The position numbers were made by a program, and so were the translations under genes. The notes beneath the pieces were generated by a model. That model ran no database searches, was not told the DNA's origin, and saw nothing but the letters and a program-made list of their open reading frames with translations. A DNA stretch of 64,000 bases, taken from Archivesica marissinica. Its lineage: Eukaryota; Mollusca; Bivalvia; Venerida; Vesicomyidae. Position 1 is the first letter of the stretch. The number at the start of each line of letters is the position of its first letter. Location of the stretch: positions 54,443,294 to 54,507,293 of the forward strand of contig CM026390.1 in NCBI GenBank assembly GCA_014843695.1. Direction: 5' to 3'. This document shows positions 1-10,291 of the stretch, piece after piece.

Positions 1-3000
1 TAACTAAATGTTCTATAATATATACTGTCTGACTGAATGAAATAACTAAATGTTCTATAATATATACTGCCTGACTGGATGAAATAACTATATGTTCTAT
101 AATATATACTGCCTGACTGGATGAAATAACTATATGTACTATAATATATACTGCCTGACTGGATGAAATAACTAAACATTCTATAATATATACTGCCTGA
201 CTGGATGAAATAACTAAACATTCTATAATATATACTGCCTGACTGGATGAAATAACTAAACATTCTATAATATATACTGCCTGACTGGATGAAATAACTA
301 AACATTCTATAATATATACTGCCTGACTGGATGAAATAACTAAACATTCTATAATATATACTGCCTGACTGGATGAAATAACTAAATGTTCTATAATATA
401 TACTGCCTGACTGGATGAAATAACTAAACATTCTATAATATATACTGCCTGACTGGATGAAATAACTAAACATTCTATAATATATACTGCCTGACTGAAT
501 GAAATAACTATATGTACTATAATATATACTGTCTGACTGAATGAAATAACTAAACATTCTATAATATATACTGCCTGACTGAATGAAATAACTATATGTA
601 CTATAATATATACTGTCTGACTGAATGAAATAACTAAACATTCTATAATATATACTGCCTGACTGAATGAAATAACTATATGTACTATAATATATACTGT
701 CTGACTGAATGAAATAACTAAACATTCTATAATATATACTGCCTGACTGAATGAAATAACTATATGTACTATAATATATACTGTCTGACTGAATGAAATA
801 ACTAAACATTCTATAATATATACTGCCTGACTGAATGAAATAACTATATGTACTATAATATATACTGTCTGACTGAATGAAATAACTAAACATTCTATAA
901 TATATACTGCCTGACTGAATGAAATAACTAAATGTTCTATAATATATACTGCCTGACTGAATGAAATAACTAAACATTCTATAATATATACTGCCTGACT
1001 GAATGAAATAACTATATGTACTATAATATATACTGTCTGACTGGATGAAATAACTAAATGTACTATAATATATACTGCCTGACTGGATGAAATAACTATA
1101 TGTACTATAATATATACTGTCTGACTGGATGAAATAACTATATGTTCTATAATATATACTGTCTGACTGGATGAAATAACTAAACATTCTATAATATATA
1201 CTGTCTGACTGGATGAAATAACTAAATGTTCTATAATATATACTGTCTGACTGGATGAAATAACTAAATGTACTATAATATATACTGCCTGACTGGATGA
1301 AATAACTAAATGTTCTATAATATATACTGCCTGACTGGATGAAATAACTAAACATTCTATAATATATACTGCCTGACTGGATGAAATAACTATATGTACT
1401 ATAATATATACTGCCTGACTGAATGAAATAACTAAACATTCTATAATATATACTGTCTGACTGGATGAAATAACTAAACATTCTATAATATATACTGCCT
1501 GACTGGATGAAATAACTAAACATTCTATAATATATACTGCCTGACTGGATGAAATAACTAAACATTCTATAATATATACTGCCTGACTGGATGAAATAAC
1601 TAAACATTCTATAATATATACTGCCTGACTGGATGAAATAACTATATGTTCTATAATATATACTGCCTGACTGAATGAAATAACTAAACATTCTATAATA
1701 TATACTGCCTGACTGAATGAAATAACTATATGTACTATAATATATACTGTCTGACTGAATGAAATAACTAAACATTCTATAATATATACTGCCTGACTGA
1801 ATGAAATAACTATATGTACTATAATATATACTGTCTGACTGAATGAAATAACTAAACATTCTATAATATATACTGCCTGACTGAATGAAATAACTATATG
1901 TACTATAATATATACTGTCTGACTGAATGAAATAACTAAACATTCTATAATATATACTGCCTGACTGAATGAAATAACTATATGTACTATAATATATACT
2001 GTCTGACTGAATGAAATAACTAAACATTCTATAATATATACTGCCTGACTGAATGAAATAACTATATGTACTATAATATATACTGCCTGACTGAATGAAA
2101 TAACTAAACATTCTATAATATATACTGCCTGACTGGATGAAATAACTAAACATTCTATAATATATACTGCCTGACTGGATGAAATAACTAAATGTACTAT
2201 AATATATACTGCCTGACTGGATGCAATAACTATATGTACTATAATATATACTGCCTGACTGGATGAAATAACTAAACATTCTATAATATATACTGCCTGA
2301 CTGGATGAAATAACTAAACATTCTATAATATATACTGCCTGACTGGATGAAATAACTAAATGTTCTATAATATATACTGCCTGACTGGATGAAATAACTA
2401 TATGTACTATAATATATACTGCCTGACTGGATGAAATAACTATATGTACTATAATATATACTGCCTGACTGGATGAAATAACTAAACATTCTATAATATA
2501 TACTGTCTGACTGAATGAAATAACTATATGTACTATAATATATACTGTCTGACTGGATGAAATAACTATATGTTCTATAATATATACTGTCTGACTGAAT
2601 GAAATAACTATATGTTCTATAATATATACTGTCTGACTGGATGAAATAACTAAACATTCTATAATATATACTGCCTGACTGGATGAAATAACTAAATGTA
2701 CTATAATATATACTGTCTGACTTGATTAAATAACTAAATGTTCTATAATATATACTGCCTGACTGAATGAAATAACTAAATGTACTATAATATATACTGC
2801 CTGACTTGATTAAATAACTAAATGTTCTATAATATATACTGCCTGACTGGATGAAATAACTAAACATTCTATAATATATACTGCCTGACTGAATGAAATA
2901 ACTAAACATTCTATAATATATACTGCCTGACTGGATGAAATAACTAAACATTCTATAATATATACTGCCTGACTGGATGAAATAACTAAACATTCTATAA

Positions 3001-3466
3001 TATATACTGCCTGACTGGATGAAATAACTAAACATTCTATAATATATACTGCCTGACTGGATGAAATAACTAAACATTCTATAATATATACTGCCTGACT
3101 GGATGAAATAACTAAACATTCTATAATATATACTGCCTGACTGGATGAAATAACTAAACATTCTATAATATATACTGCCTGACTGGATGAAATAACTAAA
3201 CATTCTATAATATATACTGCCTGACTGGATGAAATAACTAAACATTCTATAATATATACTGCCTGACTGGATGAAATAACTAAACATTCTATAATATATA
3301 CTGCCTGACTGGATGAAATAACTAAACATTCTATAATATATACTGCCTGACTGAATGAAATAACTAAACATTCTATAATATATACTGCCTGACTGAATGA
3401 AATAACTATATGTACTATAATATATACTGCCTGACTGAATGAAATAACTATATGTACTATAATATA
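1..3466. repeat. 42-bp tandem satellite, about 82 copies, open at left edge
   Basis: The unit begins TAACTAAACATTCTATAATA and contains CTGCCTGACTGGATGAAA. Copies vary at three places: AAACATTC, AAATGTTC, TATGTTC or TATGTAC after TAACT; GCCTG or GTCTG; and GGAT or GAAT. Near 480-1030 and 1680-2085 two variants alternate strictly, giving an 84-bp higher-order unit. The array ends at 3466, where AATATATACC breaks the period. Nothing in it looks coding. Confidence 0.97.
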
Positions 3467-4262
3467 TACCTATACTATATATATCTTGGGGATGGCAGTT
3501 TACTAATGTTGCTAGAACTTGTTGCCCAACCCATTTTGCATTTTATCACATATAATGAATGTTAAGTCTATATGTACTATATATGTAAAATAGCAAATAA
3601 AATATGATTAAACAATAATATATATGGCTCGTCACTAGCCGGCTCATCTGGATCTACACTTTTTGTAAGCCTATTTAGAGGTATGTAGTGTTGAAAGGGT
3701 TAATTGTCATATTAAAAGACTGGGTTCATTTTGTCCAAATACATGTGTATCACTATAATTTTGATTGTTGATGGAAAATGTTGAACTTGTGGTAAATAAA
3801 TTGTTACAGTATAAACTAATTAGATTTAACTCTATTTTGATATTAATATTAACATGTAAGTAAGTTGAAAAACACTGTATGAAATAAAGGGAGGCAACAA
3901 ACAATTATTAAACCATGCAATGTTTATTGAATTGTGTCCCCTTAAACACTGTTTTACTTTCAGTGTATTTGTATAGTAGAACAAGACCTACCAGTAATTG
4001 TTATATATGTTTCAATACAACATTGAACAGTCAAAATAACTTCTCTTATCTTTATTGCATCTAATTGGACTTACTGCTAATCTCTTCTAATAGAGACAAA
4101 ATAGTAAATTTATATACAAATATAACGCTGATGCGAGCCATTAAAGTTTTTCGTCACAAGCCTACGAACCAAAATTAATGTACCCTGCAACTAACCCAAG
4201 TAAATGTTATATTATGTGAACAAATTCATAAAAGACAACGGTCGAGTATGGTTGAGCTAGTT
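3467..4262. other. AT-rich spacer with one partial MITE
   Basis: This is AT-rich unique DNA. The only recognisable item is the right half of a palindromic TTAA MITE at 3626-3703. The 65-codon minus-strand ORF here has no recognisable features and I do not call it a gene. Confidence 0.6.
3626..3703 (+). mobile_element. Partial TTAA palindromic MITE (family 1), right end only
   Basis: GGCTCATCTGGATCTACAC followed by TTTTTGTAAGCC and the terminal TGTTGAAAGGGTTAA matches the right half of the full copies at 8191, 19039, 41160 and 47835. The left half is missing. Confidence 0.75.
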
Positions 4263-4263
4263 A

Positions 4264-4476
4264 GTTTATACAAATTTATATTAGCTCAATTGCGAAACAA
4301 GTTCTTACAACTTATATTAAACACTCTCAAGACCTCATTCCTGATGGAATCCATCGCCACGTGGGAGAGAGAAGACGCAATGTGGAATTTAAATGGCTCC
4401 AGCGGGGCTCGAATCCCAGGCCTTTCGCACCTGAAGCGAATGCGCTACCATGGCACTATCACGACTTCCACAGTTG
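4264..4476 (-). mobile_element. tRNA-derived SINE, family D
   Basis: On the minus strand the element starts with a tRNA-like head. An A-box-like stretch is followed by a hairpin TTCGC-loop-GCGAA whose loop TTCAGGT would carry anticodon CAG (Leu), then the B-box-like GGATTCGAGCCCC. It ends in a tail that reads TTTATACAAATTTATATTAG on the plus strand. Other copies lie at 44301 and 61872, and a copy expanded into a minisatellite lies at 36155. The tail is shared with SINE family C. The 77-codon plus-strand ORF here is only a shadow of the repeat. Confidence 0.8.
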
Positions 4477-4742
4477 ACTGATCGAGTACAGCCGATTGAG
4501 TAATTTACAGTAATTCATCTCTATGTATCTGTTATATCAATATGTTATAATGCACCAGTTAGTTTTATCTTTATATATTTAAATTGTTATTACACTCACT
4601 GTGTTGTACATTGCGGTGGATGAAGTTGCCTGTGAGATGTTGCTGATTGGTTGTTGTTCACACATGTTTCTATAATGTTGTCAATAATACCCCACCTGGC
4701 ATTAGTAACATCGTTGTTCCAGTAATTGTAATGAAACAACAT

Positions 4743-5226
4743 CAAGTCTAAATCTGTTATGTCGAATTCCATCCGACCGAACAAAATACTTCGACATAAC
4801 CCAAGTTTGACTTAGCGAAATTCGATATAAACAGATCCAGTTATATGTACTCCGCCTCCGTGGTCGAGTGGTTACGGTCGCTGACTTGTATACCACTGTA
4901 ACCTATCATCACTGATGGTCACGGGTTCGAGCCCCGCTCAGGTCGTGTCTCATTTATATGAAAACGTTGGCAGTTTCTTACGGAGGTTGGTGCACCCAAG
5001 TACTGATTAACCACTGGAGCCTGCCCAGGAAAGGTGTTGTTAGGTAAACTGCCCGCCGTCGATATAGCCCGAAATGGTGCTGATGCAGGCGTAAAACAGG
5101 CGAAATATAACATAACATAACCAGTTATATGTCAAATGATAGTATCTGAATCCAGACTTTGATCCGACTTCGAGATAACCGGAGAATTCGACATAACCGA
5201 CTTTGACATAACGGATGTAGACTGTG
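4743..5226. mobile_element. pogo/Tc1-like MITE split by a SINE
   Basis: The left end AGTCTAAATCTGTTATGTCG and the reverse complement of the right end (AGTCTACATCCGTTATGTCA) are near-identical terminal inverted repeats. Repeated GTTATGTCGAA-type motifs follow each. A SINE A copy with its own 12-bp target duplication sits inside, so the MITE itself is about 200 bp. A second, inverted copy lies at 7162-7330. Assignment to the pogo/Tc1 group rests on TIR style only, because no transposase is present. Confidence 0.6.
4849..5120 (+). mobile_element. tRNA-derived SINE, family A, with 12-bp target duplication
   Basis: The head CTCCGTGGTCGAGTGGTTAC (A-box region) and GGGTTCGAGCCCC (B box) are tRNA-like. 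The body contains TTTCTTACGGAGGTTGGTGC. CCAGTTATATGT flanks it at 4837-4848 and 5121-5132, a clean target-site duplication. Unlike copies at 17671 and 39416, its 3' end is not the GTCGCTCAAATGGG tail but a different GGCGAAATATAACATAACAT tail. Confidence 0.88.
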
Positions 5227-6554
5227 TATGTTTTTATCACAACTCTTATACCATTTACGGTCATTTACAGTCTTGAAATGTTCAGAAAATGTAAATAATA
5301 TGAACTAAGGCATTGCCTCAAATGGGAATCGATCATCAACAGATCCATTTAAACATACATATAGGGATGTCACAACCAGTCAGAATTGTTACTAACTGGT
5401 TAACCGGACATTCGTTCGGTTGGTTAACTGCATAGCTTAAGTTTCCAAATTGTTCAAAGTTTCGTCGGTGTTATACATGGCTAAATGTTAAAAGTCAGTT
5501 TCTAGTCATTACACTTAAAAAGTGAGAAATATAATCGGATAGTGTTTATGAAACTTGACAACTATATTACATCTATGTACATGTATACGATACATACAAT
5601 GTTCAGCTATATGTACAATACAGTTCACAGCGCAAGCAATTTGTCGTCCCATTTAACAAAAGCTTAATTAAGCGTCATCACAATATGCCAGATTAAATAT
5701 AGGATAGTTGTATTAATTAGTATAACATAGGAATATATTTCATCGAGTGATCATCAATATTTGAGGATAAACATTTCGGTGATCACAAGATTAAATAAAA
5801 ATTCACTCATACATTAAGAAACACAATACATTAAGAAACACAAATATTTGTCATTTGAGATTTCTAATTGTGTTTGCTAATAATATATGAACTGTGCTGA
5901 CAGTCATTCAACTATAGATCATGTAATGTACACAACTGCCCTGGCTGGAAACCTCATTTCCCTACAATACATAACCGGGTTAGAAGAACGTTCGGACCAA
6001 AAAATAAGTACCGTATAATTTCTACTTGCGGTAAATATTGAAAACGACAGACAAAACAAATTCATTAGAACAACTATTTTATAACTACATGGAACTGTTC
6101 ATGATTGTTAGCAAATAGCTAAGATACAAACTACATCATTACATCCAACCGCGGAGGAATACGAAACACAAGCTATGAGAATGAAAATTTCATCTTCCAA
6201 TGTTTCAAAGCTGTGAAAAACAGTTGACTGAAAAAACTCAATCATTCATTGGAAAGCAAATAGTCGGATGATAACTAACTACATGACTATCTGACTTCTC
6301 CAGCGACGGAATCAGTTATTGAAGTTCTAAGTGGTCCTTGGCTTTTTACGATGAAACTAAGACGAGGGTCGTAATTGTATTAGCAATGTCAAGGTCGCTG
6401 GGACGATACATTCATTGAAGCTCACACGTCATTATCTCCTTTACTGCGCGCGACGTGTCTGTCGTCCGTTGTGATTTTCAGGCAGCTACTAATCAGGCTA
6501 CATACAGTTCTATATATTTCTGAATATGTGTTTCTGTGCACATATATGTACATG
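5227..6554. other. Unique AT-rich spacer, no feature seen
   Basis: No ORF, SINE head, inverted repeat or tandem array could be supported in this interval. Confidence 0.5.
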
Positions 6555-7090
6555 TAGTATCTTCACTCTGACTCGATCATGTCCATCAGTATCGGCAATA
6601 ATTCCGCGATTACGTCCCATTCAGGATGCGACAGTATAAGTCTGGATTCTGCTTTTTGGTAACAAATGTTTTTGCACAATTTAGAACTTTCTGTCGTTTC
6701 CACATTTCAGTTGTTACGGTTCATGTAGTAGAGTGCTTACAGTGCCCTACAACTATTCTACATTTCCAAAACCCGTTCAACATGTTATTGCTTTCCAGTG
6801 CGGGTTTGATAAAAGTTGTAAGGTGTGTAACCAATATCATCTAATGAGTCAGTGCATTTTGCTATGGCGCTTTCCATATTACGAGCATTGTCATCAGAAA
6901 CTTTTGCTATCAATATTAAACTCGGAGGCACAAGACTGAAGTCTGGATGCCTGTATGTCGTTCTGTCATCTCTCTGGACAAAAGAACATGTATTTGACTT
7001 CAGCTCCCAGGGATCATCGATGTGGAATTCTGTCACTGAAAATGTCATGGTAAGCATTTGTCAACCAGAGAAAACACATCATAGTACTAC
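6555..7090 (-). pseudogene. Decayed hAT-superfamily transposase fragment (ZBED-like)
   Basis: Read on the minus strand, 7057 down to 6785 translates to a stretch with the hAT-typical series FSVTEFHIDDPWELKS then VSDDNARNMESAI, corresponding to the catalytic-core region that in hAT proteins reads like a beta strand, WELKS, and TDNAxNM. In other frames further along the same strand come IKPALESNNML, WKCRIVVGHCKHST and RQKVLN, matching the order of the hAT segment leading to the KHS motif. In-frame stops and at least one frameshift separate the pieces, so it is dead. No terminal inverted repeats or 8-bp target duplication were located. Identification is by motif recognition, not by search. Confidence 0.62.
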
Positions 7091-7161
7091 ATTCTAAAGC
7101 TGGAACATATTGTCATATCCATGGTCAGGCTGGGTGAGAAGGCACTAACCCCATATACATG

Positions 7162-7330
7162 TACAGCCGACATCCGTTACCGGTATATCAAAGTCGGTTA
7201 TGTCGCATTCTCCGGTTATCTCGAAGTCCGTTTCAGACACTATATCATTTTACATATAACTGGCTCCGTTTATATCGAATTTCGTTAAGTCGAATCTTTC
7301 GTTATATCAAATTTATTTGTTGGTCCCTTC
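7162..7330. mobile_element. pogo/Tc1-like MITE, second copy, inverted relative to 4743-5226
   Basis: It begins TACAGCCGACATCCGTTAC and continues with AAGTCGGTTATGTCG, CTCCGGTTATCTCGAAGTC and TTTATATCGAATTTCGTTAA, the same motif series as the reverse complement of the element at 4743-5226. The right edge is approximate. Confidence 0.5.
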
Positions 7331-8190
7331 AGTATAAATGTGCAGTATTTCACACACGTTATGTCAAAATGCCACTTTGTCGCCGAAGTGCGACTTTCAT
7401 TCGGCAAATTTACCTGATCAAGGACTGTGCAAACAAGCAATCAATAAGGATCGTCGAAGGTGTTTACCGTGACAGTATGTTCACCTACAGATACCGTACA
7501 CACATATCAGCAATCAACCAATCTGTGGATAAATGGCTCATCGTAATTATTACGATTCAATTAACATATTACGCAAACTTAAACATGTCAATAATTAGTG
7601 CAAAATGAGTGAAACATGCCGAGTGATATAATGCGTATATTCTTCAGAGAAGTGGCATGATCCAATCGGATAGAGTGTAAAAGAGACATGTTTAAATCAA
7701 AAGTATACAGCAGACTATTTAATCGAGTATCAGTTAATTACTTCACCGTTAATGCACTGTTATACAAAAGCGATTGTTTGCATTTAAAATAATCCCATGC
7801 TTTGGAAGGTGATGGTGGCATTTGTAACGTCTGTTCCAATAATAAAATATACAACGAATGACAATGTGTATCACTGACTGTACTGAAATATGTCGCGCTG
7901 TTAAAAGTTTAAAACATGTATAAATTACTTAGGTCATATGGCGACTCTCCAGCTATTATTGGTGGAGGAACTTCGAAGACCCATTTCTGAACCATGACGC
8001 CTAAGTTTGACGTTGACCATGCACGATGGACCACCTGGGTCATTTGACATGTGTCAATATGGACTATTAGTGTACCGGTACATTTTGTACACATTTTTTA
8101 TTTGATTTTAAGAACATTTTGATCAACCATAGACTTGACCATAGGCACTATACATACTAAAATGTTAGGCCATATCCAAGCCAAGCATAC
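7331..8190. other. Unique spacer, no feature seen
   Basis: The 149-codon plus-strand ORF at 7159-7608 begins inside the MITE and shows no recognisable domain, so it is not called a gene. The rest is AT-rich DNA without repeats that I could detect. Confidence 0.5.
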
Positions 8191-8431
8191 TTAACCCATT
8201 CAACACCAAGTAACTCACATGGACTGGTCCATGATATTCATAAACCAATAAATGAATCAGAAAATCACATTTGGACAAGTTCATTTATCAAAATGGGTAA
8301 TTATGTCTAAAAATAGTCATATCACTGGCAAAAAGTGCAGATCCTGATGAGACGGCTCATCATGAGCCGGCTCATCTGGATCTACACTTTTTGTAAGCCT
8401 ATTTAGAGGTCTGTGGTGTTGAAAGGGTTAA
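8191..8431 (+). mobile_element. Full palindromic MITE with TTAA ends (family 1)
   Basis: It starts TTAACCCATTCAACACCAAG and ends TGGTGTTGAAAGGGTTAA, inverted repeats of about 15 bp bounded by TTAA. The centre is a second inverted repeat: AGATCCTGATGAGACGGCTC faces GAGCCGGCTCATCTGGATCT, so the element can fold on itself. TTAA with CCC-starting ends is the pattern of piggyBac-type non-autonomous elements. No coding capacity. Confidence 0.85.
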
Positions 8432-8802
8432 ACATGACATCCCATCACTAACAGAGTAAATATGTCCAAAAACAATGTTCTTAAAAAAAATTAATTTGGT
8501 TTTGAACCCGAAACAACTTGTCCAGACCCCAAGCATCTGTGGTTTACCCCATTAGACGCAACACATGTAGATTTTTATTCCTTATCCCTTTCCTCCATAA
8601 AATATTGACTCCAATACTGAGTGGACATAGATTGACACATTAGTAGACAAACTATAGTCAAGATGAGACCAGTAGTGGATCCAAACCTTACTGATTACCA
8701 GTTATTTCTATGAAAGTGGGGATAGTTAAGTTGACTGTGTATCCATCGCTTGTCATGGCTAAATTGGAACCATATGCATGGCGTCTGATTACAGTTCCTG
8801 GT

Positions 8803-9843
8803 GTGCAAAACCCCAATTTGCACGAAATGTTTATTATTGTTATATATAAATAGTAATGTATTATGTAAATACATTAAACTGTTTCTATATATGGCCAAAT
8901 GTTTACCATATATATATATATTTGTATTATGCATAATCGTCTGCTATTATTTTCGCGCCTAAAATTATCAATCTCGCTTCGCGCGGGAAATGACTTCAGA
9001 TGTTAGGCCTAATCTCAGTTTATCAAGGCCGTGGTTGCAGGTGTCCAGTTATGTAATACAAAGGCACCGAACTGGTTTGATGGTGTAATATTAGATAACA
9101 GGCCGTGGTTGCAGGTGTCCAGTTATGTAATATAAAGGCACCGAACTGGTTTGATGGTGTAATATTAGATAACATAACAGATGTTTAGGAATAACAGATG
9201 TTTTAGGAATTGTTATATCATATATACACTGATTCAATCATGTATATAAGAAATGGATTTTATTAACATAAATCAGACACACTAGATCCTAACTCCAGGA
9301 GCGAGAAAGGTCGTGATCTCAATCTAGTATATAGAACATATAAACTGTATTTATGATACTTAGATATTATGGACATTATAAGAAATATAACTTATAAAGA
9401 TTTGTCGAATAATTAAATTGTTCAGCCATAGAAGAAAGAGAGTTTCGGCGAACCACCAGAAGGTGATTAAAAGTTAATCTAATCAGAAACAGTGATTAGA
9501 TTATAGTGATATTGAGTAATGACGGATTAGAAAGATTGGATGTTAAATATATTGTGTAAGCGCATAGTCGGCTCACACAAATGGATTGTTAAATAAGCTT
9601 TTAATGATACGATGTATATATATATAGATCACTGATTATATATATATGGATATTTCTGATGCCACTTTTAAACAAGATATTATATACACAGAAATGTAAT
9701 ACTGTGTTGAGTTATCATTAATACATATAATAACGAAGAAACCCCCTAGACAACTCCAGCGAGTCTACAATAGGATAGACCCTGGTAAGAGCCGTAGCAA
9801 CCGAGACATATTATTACGAGAAGAAAAAGGAGAGTTTGCGACA
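8803..9843 (+). repeat. 5' LTR (1041 bp)
   Basis: It starts TGTGCAAAACCCC and ends GAGTTTGCGACA, matching the 3' LTR over its length. A TATA-like TATATATAAATAG lies at 8841-8853. It carries a 74-bp tandem duplication (9027-9100 and 9101-9174). Upstream is the target-site copy CTGG. Confidence 0.95.
9027..9174 (+). repeat. 74-bp direct duplication inside the 5' LTR
   Basis: Both units run from GGCCGTGGTTGCAGGTGTCC to ATATTAGATAACA with one or two differences. The same pair is in the 3' LTR (about 16424-16571), so it existed before this copy inserted. Its position in the probable U3 half makes an enhancer-type duplication possible, but this is inference. Confidence 0.9.
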
Positions 9844-9844
9844 A

Positions 9845-9862
9845 TTGGGGGCTCATCCGGGA
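9845..9862 (+). promoter_or_regulatory. Primer binding site, tRNA-Pro type
   Basis: One base after the LTR end lies TGGGGGCTCATCCGGGAT, complementary to the 3' end of a tRNA-Pro (CCA, then an acceptor strand reading ...GATGAGCCCC). It has one base different from the tRNA-Pro site well known from murine gammaretroviruses. Minus-strand DNA synthesis would start here. Confidence 0.85.
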
Positions 9863-10291
9863 TTGGAAATAAAGAAGAGGTGACATATCGTGACATATTG
9901 TGAAGGACACTAGAATTTATATATGGAATATTGTGAAGGACACTAGGATTTATACATGAAGAATACAATGGACTATTAATTAACGTGGGAAAACAGAAGT
10001 GCATGCGAGACAGTGTTAGAATTTGGAAATAAGTGAAAGACGTCAACGAATTATTAAATTAATGAAATGGATTAAATTATTGGAAATGTGCAAACTGTGA
10101 ATATGTGATAAATTATATATTGGATTAACGGACGAGACAGACTTCGGTAAGTACCAGTTTTCTTTTCATAGAGGCTTAATATTATCATTAAAATTATATT
10201 AGTGATTTACTTCCTTTTATTGAACTCAATTCTATAATACATTTGGAGATACATTCTGGGGATTAAAAATTTTGTGAAATAAAAAAATAAA
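9863..10291 (+). other. Untranslated leader of the retrotransposon
   Basis: This is a region of about 430 bp between the PBS and the gag ATG. It holds an imperfect direct repeat, ATTGTGAAGGACACTAG(A/G)AT, near 9897 and 9930, and a good 5' splice-like CGGTAAGTACC near 10144. No ORF precedes gag-pol on this strand. Whether the splice-like site is used cannot be told. Confidence 0.6.
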
